Below the pieces are notes generated by a model. That model was not told where the DNA came from, made no database searches, and saw nothing but the letters and a program-made list of their open reading frames with translations. A DNA stretch of 64,000 nucleotides, from contig CM042089.1 in the NCBI GenBank assembly GCA_023512835.1, positions 13,655,759 through 13,719,758 on the forward strand. Direction: 5' to 3'. The position numbers and the translations under genes were made by a program. Of this stretch, positions 1 to 11,760 are shown one piece after another. Positions within the stretch are counted from its first letter, which is position 1. Every line of letters starts with the position of its first letter. Source of the DNA: Taxillus chinensis (Eukaryota > Streptophyta > Magnoliopsida > Santalales > Loranthaceae).

Positions 1-659
1 AAGCTCTCCCCACGACTCCAACACACCTCCGGTCTGCCACTGCAAGAGTCACTCCGAGCTTACCCCACCCAAAACCAGACCCAATATGCATTATTCACCC
101 ATATATATATATATATATTAGTTTATTCACACGTATCATTCTCTAACAGTTCGTATCTCATGCAACAGTAAGGATCAAGAACACCTACCTGAATTTTAGT
201 TTCGAATGATCAATAGGGTATAACGGCTTCAAACCCATTGCTCCTCTCAACCAAACTCTGCACACGCACAACCGACCTAGGTTTCACCCTAGGTTCTCAC
301 TTTTTATACTATTTAATATATATATATATATTATTAATCCACTAATAATAATAATAATAACTTTAAATATTAAAGTATTGAAATACTTATATTTATAATG
401 ATAACATGATAATAATAATAATAAATCCAATAGTTGCATTAATAATAATAATAGTCACCATCTTAATTATTATAATGATAACTCAAATACTTAAGTAATC
501 ATATTAATAATATTTAATAATAAATTCAAAATATTAAAATCGTCATATTAACAATAATAAGAACTCAAAATGCTAACGTTAAAGTCACGTTGTCGAATAG
601 ATATTCTAAACTCTATTTGGGGCCTAACTTTCAATCTTACACAGGTATGAGTCTTTATA
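1..659 (-). mobile_element. Partial LTR (start half), minus-strand Gypsy-type element
   Basis: Read on the minus strand, this LTR begins at 659 next to a polypurine tract and runs left to the window edge. It is homologous to 1555-2212 and 8000-8667. It contains an (AT)n tract, AAT-rich blocks and a segment like 'cctaggtttcaccctaggtt', whose reverse complement resembles the 'agggtgaaaccct' block of the plus-strand LTR at 24895. The terminal bases read ATA on the plus strand instead of the ACA expected for a TG...CA LTR, a small terminal mutation. Confidence 0.75.
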
Positions 660-1217
660 TCCTCCCCACCTTAAAACTTTTCATCCTCGAAAAGACAACG
701 GATTCAAATGTCATAACTATCACCATAGGATGTTATAGATATGGATATCCAACCAAGCCCACACTCACGTGAAAACAATCACTGCCACCTATTCTGACAC
801 ACTCAGACCACCCTACAAATTTAATAATCCACAAGCGCCGAGCTGACACAATATCTACCATAGACCGAAACTAGCATGTGCTCTTAATAATTAACTAAGC
901 ACATGAATATAATTATGAGAACAATATACAATAAACAAAATAACATAAAACAAACACACATGACACGATATCGGGAAATATCCTTACATTCTCTCCCCCT
1001 TAGGACTTTTCGTCCCCGAAAAGACTAACCAGCAACAGTCCTAACGATAAGGCAACGCTTAGTCCATCAGCCATGAGCCAACACAATGCTTCAGGACATA
1101 CCATTAACCATTACGAAGCAACAAGTATTTATAGATTTACATTCCCGTGAACTAACAACACATCCACTAACCATTTAACATAAGGAGAGGTTGGCGGGGG
1201 GTTATCATCCTTCTATA
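660..1217 (-). mobile_element. Polypurine tract and 3' interior remnant of the minus-strand LTR element
   Basis: Bases 660-673 are the complement of TAAGGTGGGGAGGA, the same polypurine tract that precedes the 3' LTR of the plus-strand Gypsy element at 32162. To its right the interior carries a block resembling 'cttttcgtcctcgaaaag', matching the interior end of that element. A second polypurine-like run (989-1001) sits next to another possible LTR start at 988. No credible coding frame is present. At about 1218 the sequence jumps into LTR material. Confidence 0.65.
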
Positions 1218-2212
1218 ATTTGGCAGCCCTAGCATTTGGCGGGCGGGATTGTAGCCATCGCCTCTTGCCCCATTGACCATAACGAGCGTAGTCCTGGTGG
1301 CTGCGCTTCGACGACACAGGGGCGACACCCAAAGAATGTCGCCCCTCCCCTCTCCTCCTTCCCAAAACCCTTTTGCATCGCCGCGCTTTCCAGGTTGCCT
1401 CCCCCACTGCAACGCAATTCAACATCTCCCCCCCCTTCGTCCCAGCACCCCCATGCCACCATCCACACCCGCAACCTGTTCGACGCCACTGCCAAGCTGG
1501 GGATACGACGGATCTCCTCTCTCCGCTTATTGCGCCACCAGCCGGAAGAGGGTAAAGCTCTCCCCACGACTCCAACACACCTCCGGTCTGCCACTGCAAG
1601 AGTCACTCCGAGCTTACCCCACCCAAAACCAGACCCAATATGCATTATTCACCCATATATATATATATATATTAGTTTATTCACACGTATCATTCTCTAA
1701 CAGTTCGTATCTCATGCAACAGTAAGGATCAAGAACACCTACCTGAATTTTAGTTTCGAATGATCAATAGGGTATAACGGCTTCAAACCCATTGCTCCTC
1801 TCAACCAAACTCTGCACACGCACAACCGACCTAGGTTTCACCCTAGGTTCTCACTTTTTATACTATTTAATATATATATATATATTATTAATCCACTAAT
1901 AATAATAATAATAACTTTAAATATTAAAGTATTGAAATACTTATATTTATAATGATAACATGATAATAATAATAATAAATCCAATAGTTGCATTAATAAT
2001 AATAATAGTCACCATCTTAATTATTATAATGATAACTCAAATACTTAAGTAATCATATTAATAATATTTAATAATAAATTCAAAATATTAAAATCGTCAT
2101 ATTAACAATAATAAGAACTCAAAATGCTAACGTTAAAGTCACGTTGTCGAATAGATATTCTAAACTCTATTTGGGGCCTAACTTTCAATCTTACACGGTA
2201 TGAGTCTTTATA
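1218..2212 (-). mobile_element. Truncated LTR (3' LTR position), minus strand
   Basis: This is a continuous LTR segment from the 'ccctagcatttgg' block to the LTR start at 2212, matching 7640-8667. It includes the GC- and CT-rich stretch, (AT)n and AAT-rich blocks. By position it is the 3' LTR of the element with interior 2213-6165 and 5' LTR 6166-8667. About 1.5 kb of its far end is missing and replaced by the duplicated interior at 660-1217. The open frames on both strands here are by-products of the CT-rich, stop-poor composition and are not called as genes. Confidence 0.7.
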
Positions 2213-3796
2213 TCCTCCCCACCTTAAAACTTTTCATCCTCGAAAAGACAACGGATTCAAATGTCATAACTATCACCATAGGATGTTATAGATATGGATA
2301 TCCAACCAAGCCCACACTCACGTGAAAACAATCACTGCCACCTATTCTGACACACTCAGACCACCCTACAAATTTAATAATCCACAAGCGCCGAGCTGAC
2401 ACAATATCTACCATAGACCGAAACTAGCATGTGCTCTTAATAATTAACTAAGCACATGAATATAATTATGAGAACAATATACAATAAACAAAATAACATA
2501 AAACAAACACACATGACACGATATCGGGAAATATCCTTACATTCTCTCCCCCTTAGGACTTTTCGTCCCCGAAAAGACTAACCAGCAACAGTCCTAACGA
2601 TAAGGCAACGCTTAGTCCATCAGCCATGAGCCAGCACAATGCTTCAGGACATACCATTAACCATTACGAAGCAACAAGTATTTATAGATTTACATTCCCG
2701 TGAACTAACAACACATCCACTAACCATTTAACATAAGGAGAGGTTGGCGGGGGGTTATCATCCTTCTATAAATTATTTATGATCCCTTACCAATGCAACA
2801 AGGCTTAGATATTCGGGTAACACATCCATAATTAAATCACTTGAAACGCAGCATAACTCACCCAACTCTAGTGTAACTCTAGACTACGGATAGTCATGAT
2901 AACAACAACAAGGTTAAATGGACACCTCAACATAAATCACTGGATCATAGTCGATACGATCACCTATTAAAATCCAATAACCAATCAAATTAACAGATTG
3001 CACCACATACAACCACTGCATGCCAAATACCCAATATCGAACCCAAAACAATAAGGATTAACATTATAACCCAAAAATCCATCAAAGCACTATCAGCTTA
3101 GATCAACAGGGTAAACGCACCACCTCAATTAAATATTGCATTACCAAAGTCCAATAACCTACCCTCATATAACTAATATCCCCCAACAACCACAACAAGT
3201 ACATAATGCTTTATGAGTCATGACCGCATATTAAAAACGCATATCGGCCATACAACAATCATAGATAGAAAAACCAAACAAAACAACATCAAAATATCAA
3301 CAATTATGTGAATAACATATACTCCCACGTAGGGGAAAGAAGGTCGTACCCTAATAGGCTCCACCAAACAATGTAAGATATCATTGAATTACAACCAAGT
3401 CCCCTTACAGAGAGAACTCCACAAACAAGCAACAAACTCGGCTACCACAACAACACGTCATACTAACATCACCAAGGGAAAGCTCATCAAGTTAATCCCA
3501 CCATAAACCGTTCACCAGTTCCACATCATCATGCTTACCACCAATTAATCCAGTCAAACGATCAATAAACAAGGTCCATCCTAGTTTCACCACGTGTCAC
3601 CACACAAAATAATAATGTATGTAACTAACAACAAACCAGTCAAAGTAAAACAAGGCAACAATAAGAAATACTATCATTGTTACACTTAGGTATAGATACA
3701 CAACACGGTACACATCTCAATCACACATCATAATAAATAAACAGGTTAAAAAAACAACATTTATAATTAAGACAACCAAGCAAGCACAATCACAGC

Positions 3797-3877
3797 CACA
3801 GCCACACAGGCTTCCATATCCACAGCCACACAGGCTACCAAAACCACAGCCACACAGGCTCCACAGCCACACAGGCT
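3797..3877. repeat. Four copies of a 16-bp minisatellite
   Basis: The word CACAGCCACACAGGCT occurs at 3797, 3821, 3845 and 3862, with starts spaced 24, 24 and 17 bp. It lies inside the non-coding LTR-element interior and looks like ordinary slippage or minisatellite growth. Confidence 0.9.
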
Positions 3878-6151
3878 ACCACAATTCCAGATAGCACACT
3901 CTCAAGCACAGCACAATAATATGCGTTCACATTACATCAAATAACACATGTAGTCGTATCACACAACTATACCCCAAAACAGGGCAAAAGTCCACAACAT
4001 GTCATTTGCACGCCATATCATATGAAGAATATCCAAACAATCATACAATGTGGTAATCCACATTGACATCAATCGACATGAATCACAATAATATTTAACA
4101 CAGAGTTAATCATCATTATTTATTCATTTATTTACTATTGTTACTAGTGTTGTAAGTATATTTTTTTTAGTTTTATTGTATATTTACCATTCTTATCAAT
4201 AACCGGTTACATGCACCAACATAGTCCACCACAAGCCAACACCACACAAGGTGCATGCAACCAACAACGAGCAACTACTCAAAAACAAGCAGGCCAACAA
4301 CCCATCAATATTTACACAATTATAATGGCAATCGAGTCAAGGAAAAAGGCATACCCAAGAATGCTCAACACTATTAACTAACATTCAACCAAAATCTTAT
4401 ATAGCATTTCAACTGACTAATATCATTTAACCATGTCAACATACGATGACTGAAAAATCGATATACAGATTCAACATTTAACTATACCTTAAAGTCATAA
4501 GAAATATAGCTCCCATTATTTCTCAGATTATTTAATCACCTTCTAAATCATCTACTCATTAACATTTTTGAAAAGACAAGTTATTAAAATATTTTATCGA
4601 AAGGATATGAATTCTCCACTCCCATTTCAAAAGACTATGTGATCACTATCTCCTCCACTCATTGGCACGTCTACCCTTCAATTGCCTTAAAATAAAAAAA
4701 TAAACCATTATTGAATCTACCAATCTCATCATGGTTTTCTAATAATATTTAAGCATAATATCTGATCAGTATATATTGCTAGTTATAACATTTGTTAATT
4801 TATGCCGTATTATTATATTCACTACACTATTTAATCCTTGAATATTTTATTCCATCATTTACCATTGTTGTACTTCATGTTTTACTTTTATTAAGTTACA
4901 TTTTTCTAACCTTCCAATCCTTTTGCTACTACTTTATATACCACACGTTAGACAAACATGATACATCAATTCACATTATAGGAGACAATCATGACCCGTA
5001 GGTCCATAACAAGTAAACAAGTAGGCTCTAACATCCTTTTCAAGAGATAATTACAAATTACTTTACCTCACTCATGATCCCATACGATTTTTTTAAAAAT
5101 ATTAATTCTCTCAATTCATACACCCATCAATTTAATTCCATAAATTCACGCCAAGTAAATCTCACACACATTTTTTTTTAAATAATTAACTCTCACCAAA
5201 ATAAATTAATCATATCTCCACATACAAAAGCTCTTCTCTTCAAAATTTCCTTAGTCCAAAAATTAATATTAAAATAGATAAATAAATAAACAGTAAAAAT
5301 TCACCAAATTAATATTAATTCTATAAAATAATAAAAAACATGGTAAAATAAGAAATTTGGAAGAATTTTTTTTAAATGCATTACATTATGCCACGCAATC
5401 CAAATCACTCAAAGTACATTTTAAATTTCAAAATACCGATGAATAGAATTTACACAATTAGAATAATCAATTAAGTTCAAATTATTGCATAAATATTTGT
5501 CATAAAGCACAAATAAAATGCAATTATCACTCCCAAGTAGTGACCCCTAAGTCTACACCACATAGAACTCATAAGTCTCAACTGTCATCCATGGGACATT
5601 GCCCCCTTCCTATACACTTCCATCAAGCAATCACCCATAACAAGCATGACCTAATAGGTCCCCATCATATCACAGTGGGGTTCATTTTCCCCCGAAATCC
5701 ATTACATTTGCCCAATCATTTAACTGGCTACCTAAGCCATCGAACAATTTGGTAGGGTTCATATTTCCCCTACCACATTATCATAATAACATCAAGCGAA
5801 AGATAATACTATAGCATATTGTACTTGAATCAGCTCAAAACAATACAGGTCAGTCCAAAACAATGTAAGTTATTAACAAGCAACTACGCAAATCATTCCA
5901 GGAAATTTCACAATTGTAAAGTCAAATTATCACAAGAGTACCAAGCGCAACCAATTCTAGTGTTTATAATGTGCAAACAATGTCATGTCATGTATGCACC
6001 CATCCCAATGCATCCTAAGATGATCTGACTGACACTAAGGTAACCAAGGACACCATTACGGACTGCGTTGATCAGGCGCCCTCCCGAATGTCTCCCAAGC
6101 TCTAAAGTCTCAATCAATCACCCTACTATGCTAGTTCCACCAAACCAACTA

Positions 6152-6162
6152 CTCTGATACCA
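6152..6162 (-). other. Primer-binding site for initiator tRNA-Met
   Basis: The minus strand reads TGGTATCAGAG, complementary to the 3' end of plant initiator tRNA-Met, three bases after the LTR end (plus-strand TGTCA at 6166). This fixes the element orientation and its 5' LTR boundary. Confidence 0.88.
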
Positions 6163-6165
6163 ACT

Positions 6166-7522
6166 TGTCACGGCCTCGAATTCCAAGAAACTCGGAACTA
6201 AGAACATGACTTCCCCATGCTCGCACCCGGAGGGTCAAGGGGTTGATGACTAGCACCCATACGGACTACATAGTGGGTGTTGTCCAAGATATACCTGTAC
6301 ATTCATACAATAGGGGTATTCATGTACATTCCAACATGCTATGGAGCTAAGGAAAAATAATAATAATTTATTAATGATATAATCATGTTAAAAATTCAAT
6401 ATAACTTTTACGGACCTTCATCCGGATATTCAAATAATAAAACTAATTATGTCATACAAAATCCATAAACCAAGATATACAAAATGTGAAATGAAGAGGA
6501 ATCAACTTCGGACTAGCCTCTAGTGAAAGGGTCGATACCTGAAACATGTCAACAAAGTAGGGGTGAGCACAAGTGCCCAGTAGGTGATCTCCATCTCCTC
6601 ACCATCCTATAACATGAAATCCTAAATCTACATGATCAGTGTATGCTTGTGCCAGTGCAGTGTCCTATTCTATTACAATAAGCTCACATTCAATCACAAA
6701 TATAACATCACACCCATTATATTTCATCCATCAAAGGTTTGCACCGGCAATCCGACTATTCACAGGATCCCCGCTACCAACTCCAAGAATCTCAGTCACT
6801 ACCAGATAGCCATATGTGGGACCTGTGGTGTCCCTAATAACAACCAGCCACATATGGGACCTGGGTTAATCAGCCACATAAGGGACCTGCGGCCTCTTGC
6901 CAGCCATATGTGGGACCCGCGGTTAACTCAACCAGCTCCACCACAAATTCCACACATATAATCAATAAATAGAATTTTTTTTAACTTACTAGTATTCAAT
7001 ACAACAACTTAACAAAACATTTTAATCCAACTAGTAATAACATACCACGAATGTTATATACATATTATCAAGTTGATAATGTCAAGCCACAAGTAATCTT
7101 TCTAATAACATATTAATAACATCAATTTTTAACACGAAATCCATACTTAATTAATAGACAGGATTTCCGAGAGTCAGAATGCAATACAACAACCTTTCAA
7201 TGATTTAAATCACTAAACCAACACTAATATACCACAACTGATATGTATATATAAATATATATCCATTAATTTATTTTTCAAACAATTATTATTTAACCTC
7301 AATATTATTCTTAAGATCAATTCAATAATATCAAGCTACAAAATAATGTTTCACATGTCAAACTAATAATGTCATCTTATGATTAATAATTTACATGCCA
7401 ATTAATATTTTAAATAGCAAATTAATAATGTCATGCCACAAAGAACACTTTATTTAATTAAACTATATTATCAAGATCAAATACTATTTTTATTAATCGG
7501 AAATAGAAAGCCACAACTACCA

Positions 7523-7566
<44 letters not shown>

Positions 7567-8067
7567 TTAATTATACTTATTTGTCATAGTTGGGCCAGAA
7601 GGGAGTGGACCGGCCTAAGGGGGACCGGCCCAGCACGCCAACCCTAGCATTTGGTAGGGGCAGGATTGTAGTCGTCGCCTCTTGCCCCGTTGACCATAGC
7701 AGCGTAGCCCTGGTGGCTGCGCTTCGACGACACAGGGGCGACACCCAAAGAATGTCGCCCCTCCCCTCTCCTCCTTCCCAAAACCCTTCTGCATCGCTGC
7801 GCTTTCCAGGTTGCCTCCCCCACTGCAACGCAATTCAACATCCCCCCCCTTCGTCCCAGCACCCCCATGCCACCATCCACACCCGCAACCTGTTCGACGC
7901 CACTGCCAAGCTGGGGATACGATGGATCTCCTCTCTCCGCTTACTGCGCCGCCAGCCGAAAGAGGGTAAAGCTCTCCCCATGACTCCAACACACCTTCGG
8001 TCTGCCACTGCAAGAGTCGCTCCGAGCTTACTCCACCCAAAACCAGACCCAATATGCATTATTCACC

Positions 8068-8124
<57 letters not shown>

Positions 8125-8667
8125 TAGTTTATTCACACGTATCATTCTCTAACAGTTCGTATCTCATGCAACAGTAAGGATCAAGAACACCTACCTGAAT
8201 TTTAGTTTCGAATGATCAATAGGGTATAACGGCTTCAAACCCATTGCTCCTCTCAACCAAACTCTGCACACGCACAACCGACCTAGGTTTCACCCTAGGT
8301 TCTCACTTTTTATACTATTTAATATATATATATATATATTATTAATCCACTAATAATAATAATAATAATAACTCTAAATATTAACGTATTGAAATACTTA
8401 TATTTATAATGATAACATGATGATAATAATAAATCCAATAGTTGCATTAATAATAATAATAGTCACCATCTTAATTATTATAATGATAACTCAAATACTT
8501 AAGTAATCATATTAATAATATTTAATAATAAATTCAAAATATTAAAATCGTCATATTAACAATAATAAGAACTCAAAATGCTAACGCTAAAGTCATGTTG
8601 TCAAATAGATATTCTAAACTCTATTTGGGGCCTAACTTTCAATCTTACACAGGTATGGGTCTTTACA
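6166..8667 (-). mobile_element. Complete long LTR (2.5 kb), minus strand
   Basis: The LTR is bounded by plus-strand TGTCA at 6166 and ACA at 8667, giving TG...CA ends on the minus strand. It has a primer-binding site on its left and a polypurine tract (8668-8680) on its right, so it serves as 5' LTR for the interior at left and as 3' LTR for the fragment at right. Such sharing is typical of LTR-LTR recombination or tandem arrays. Notable parts are an array of CATATG-containing motifs (about 6805-6925), (AT)n tracts near 7530 and 8070-8122, and a GC-rich stop-poor stretch at 7590-8050. The GC-rich stretch is not called as coding. Confidence 0.8.
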
Positions 8668-8971
8668 TCCTCCCCACCTTAGAACTTTTCGTCCTCGAAA
8701 AGACAACGGATTCAAATGTCATAACTATCACCATAGGATGTTATAGATATGGATATCCAACCAAGCCCACACTCACGTGAAAACAATCACTGCCACCTAT
8801 TCTGACACACTCAGACCACCCTACAAATTTAATAATCCACAAGCGCCAAGCTGACACAATATCTACCATAGACCGAAACTAGCATGTGCTCTTAATAAAT
8901 AACTAAGCACATGAATATAATTATGAGAACAATATACAATAAACAAAATAACATAAAACAAACACACATGA
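8668..8971 (-). mobile_element. Polypurine tract and interior fragment, third copy
   Basis: This matches 660-963 and 2213-2516 closely. The match stops at 8971, within the word ACACACATGA, where the sequence switches to the end of a plus-strand LTR. The remainder of this second element's interior is missing. Confidence 0.75.
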
Positions 8972-9094
8972 TTGAGACAGCACCCGCGGTGTAGTCTCTA
9001 TTGGTGCTAGTCACCAACCACTTGACCTTTCGGGTGCGGGTAAGGGGAAGTCATGTTTCTGGTTTTGGGTTCCCTGAAATTTGGGGGCGTGACA
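8972..9094 (+). mobile_element. Truncated LTR 3' end, plus strand
   Basis: About 123 bp match the end of the LTR at 14839-14962, with roughly a dozen differences. It ends in 'gggggcgtgaca', the same terminus as the LTRs ending at 26821 and 51862. No initiator-Met primer-binding site follows, so it is a broken LTR piece or belongs to an element with another primer. It joins the preceding minus-strand element at shared CATGA-type bases. Confidence 0.7.
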
Positions 9095-10077
9095 TGAACC
9101 AACCGTAATGACTATAAAATATGTCGTGAAAACAAAGACCAAACAGAGAACCAATGTGTGAACAAGCAACCCATGGATCTTGAATCAATGACTTTATGAA
9201 TCAGGGAGCTCATGAGACAAAAACAAACTCAGAAACATTTGAAATAAATAAACAAATTTGGGCATATATTTTTTTTACACCCAGACCAAGATCAAGTTGA
9301 ACGAAAGTACTCTTTAACATTCCGGCTACGAACGGATGCAACCATATAGACCCAGTGGAAACATAAGACTGGAATATACCCTCTTTTGACATTGCTTAAG
9401 CATGCTCTAGACCATGTTGACAAAACCAGCAGAGGAAAAATCAGAACAACAATGAAACCAACGGAATCATGAACAACAACGAAGCAAAACAAGACACACC
9501 AAACACCCGATAGATTAAATCAAGAGCAGTATGATTCAATAGATGTATAAGCAATATAACACAATAGATCAATATAGTGACACCCACAAAATGCAAACCC
9601 AGAGAGAGGTTACTAGACCATGCGCAAACAAGGATAGAAATGGCTATGAGAAACTGAACACACAAGAATAACGAAACACATCTCGGACGAAAAAAGAAAC
9701 CAACCACTTGAACAGACACTCCTCTCTTCAGCGTTCCTCCTCCTACCTATGGTCTGGATGTCTTCTGCCTTAAGGTCCAGTCGATCAACGTGACGTATGC
9801 TGCTTGCTTGGGTTTCTTTGTCTTCCTCAATCAGGCTCCATTAATGAACTGGGCATCTTCCCCTTTAATGGCTGGCTGACGTGGGGCACTAGATCATCTT
9901 CGTGGAGGCTGTTAGAAACCGTACGATGGGTCAAATGATAGCAGTGGGAGGGTCTTAATGCCGTCTTTTGGAGAGGGGAACCAGTGATGCGCCGTGGGGG
10001 TGGTGTGTCATGGGGTTGCACTCCTTAATGGCCAGTAGAGTGATGGAGGAAGAGCGGTTTCTTTCTGGATTTCGAGA

Positions 10078-10125
<48 letters not shown>

Positions 10126-11760
10126 GAGGGTTTGGCTATGGATTTCTCGGAGCCGAGAAGAGACAAGAGAGAGCGAAAGGTTTTTTTTGGTTTGATTTCT
10201 TTGGAGAGAAGAGGGAGGTGAAAGGTGTGTGTTTGGAGAAGGGGTGGACGGTTCTTCAGCACAAAGAAGAAAGATGAGGTCTGTGTTTTTTTTTTCGCTC
10301 TTGAAGAGGATTCTAGATTTTTCAGCCAAAAGGGGAAAATATTTTCGGGGCATATGAACGAGAGAGAGAGAGGAAGAGATGAGCGACTGGGTTTGTATAG
10401 GCTAAAGGGGCTAGGGTTTGCGCTGGGGGTTGGAGAATGGCGCATACTTGGTCGTGGGTTAACGATGTGGGTTTGGCTTTGAGAGAGGGGAGGTGATCGG
10501 GATTGAACCATGGTTGAAGCTTGAAGGTTGGGATGACCGAGCGAGTTGGCGTCGTCGTGGTGATCGGCTGGCGAGGATGTGGTCCTCTGGTGCACCGACA
10601 TCCATTGCGTGGATTCGGGGAAGACGACGAGCCAGCGGGAGAGAGAGGGTGGAAGACGACAGCGCGGGTTGGTGGTAAAGATAAGAACAAGTGAGAGAGA
10701 ACGTTTTGTGTGGCTGCCAATTTTTTTTTGTTTTTTGTTTTTTTATTTATTTTTTTTTAAATGTTATTTTGATGTTGTTGTTTTTGTTTTGTTATTTTGT
10801 TATTTTTTTTGTTGTTTTTTGAAGCCAATCAACCCGTGACACGTGGCTGAGATAGGCGGGAAAAATAAAACAAAAGCAGAAAAATATGTTATTTTTGGAT
10901 TTTTAGCTAATGTCTTTCGGTTTTTGGAATCGATAGGACAAACCGGATTTCAAAACCTCTCGAAAAAATTATTTTTGGACTCGGGGCATCATGACGAGTG
11001 ACTCCGTGTCAATTTTATTTAAAAACGATCTTATTTTAATGGCAAGCCTATACTGCGATTATTTATTATCGAAAAATGATTTTATTTTTATATTTATTAA
11101 AAAAGGCCTCATGAGAGAATATATACAATATATATGTCAAAATTCTTAGAACAACGGGTAGAATAGGAATATGAGGTTCGTGACCTGATTCGGAGTGCCG
11201 TTTGAAAAGTCAATTACCGTTTTGACCCTCAGTAGCGGCCCAAATGCTGTTTTGATAATATCTTCTTCATTTGACCTCGGAATCGAGTGTGGTCGAAAGC
11301 ATTGATCCTCGAATTTGATTTTCTATCGCCCAAGACTGGCTCCTTGACATTTGGAGGCCTTTATTAAATAATTTCTTGAAATTGGGCATTTGTGGCCCAA
11401 TAATCATAACTCTGTCGTTCTGTAAAATTTCAACAAACCAAAGCGGCGTCGAAGGAAAATTGAATTTGATAAAATGTGTCCATCTCGGACAAAATAGGGT
11501 CCAACAGCTGTCCCTCTTTGTGTATCATTTGTGTTCAAACGGTGCACAAAGATAAGACGGACTTGTTTTGGACGGGTTGGACCACTTACCTGGCTTACCT
11601 GTTGCAAAGGGATGGTTCTGATGGGAATCGGAGTACTTATTAGGACTTGGGATTTTTTTGGATAAAAGCCTAGAAGCTTAGTGGATTGGGAATTAAAAGA
11701 GACATGAGGTAATAGAGAACGGAAAACCTAAAGTGTTGATTTGGATTTGAAAAGACATAA
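9095..11760. other. Unassigned repeat-like DNA, no supported gene
   Basis: The region has a purine-rich plus strand at about 10060-10700 with an (AG)n tract at 10084-10122. It is followed by T-rich DNA near 10720-10820 and moderately AT-rich sequence. The opposite strand has long proline- and serine-rich frames (for example 10008-10601) that simply mirror the purine bias; they show no recognised domain and are not called. A CACGTG word lies near 10840. The style resembles the leader or LTR of a plant retrotransposon, but I see no primer-binding site or paired LTR to prove it. Confidence 0.45.

Larger units (their letters stand above)
1..2770. repeat. Large tandem duplication, unit 1,554 bp
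   Basis: Bases 1-1217 reappear almost unchanged at 1555-2770. The few differences seen include one missing A near 2197 and a single substitution near 2634. The copies diverge after the shared word TTCTATA (1211-1217 and 2764-2770). Each copy holds the start half of a minus-strand LTR, its polypurine tract and about 550 bp of the adjoining interior. The first copy runs off the left edge of the window, so the true size of the duplication is unknown. The near identity points to a recent event. Confidence 0.92.
2213..6165 (-). mobile_element. Non-coding interior of a non-autonomous LTR retrotransposon
   Basis: The 3.95 kb between polypurine tract (2213-2226) and primer-binding site (6152-6162) has no frame with gag, protease, reverse transcriptase or integrase motifs; it is mostly AT-rich. 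Just inside the primer-binding site, the minus strand carries the word 'ggcgcctgatcaacgcagtc' (near 6060-6080), which also occurs at 26905 just after the primer-binding site of the coding Gypsy element, so the two share a 5' leader. I infer a non-autonomous family dependent on proteins of a related element. The name LARD fits the architecture but family assignment needs a search. Confidence 0.7.

Noticed and set aside
1167..1725. Several overlapping long frames on both strands
   Set aside because: They lie in a GC- and CT-rich, stop-poor part of an LTR that recurs at 7577-8177. All frames look low-complexity and none has a domain.
3797..3877. CRISPR-like short repeats
   Set aside because: Spacers are 1-8 bp and the context is plant retroelement DNA, so it is a minisatellite, not CRISPR.
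7577..8177. A 195-codon frame and its antisense partners
   Set aside because: This is the LTR copy of the same low-complexity stretch. The frame ends in an (AT)n-encoded Tyr/Ile run, a clear sign of non-coding DNA.
10008..10601. 197-codon proline- and serine-rich frame, minus strand
   Set aside because: It mirrors a purine-rich plus strand including (AG)n, overlaps other long frames on both strands and shows no known domain.
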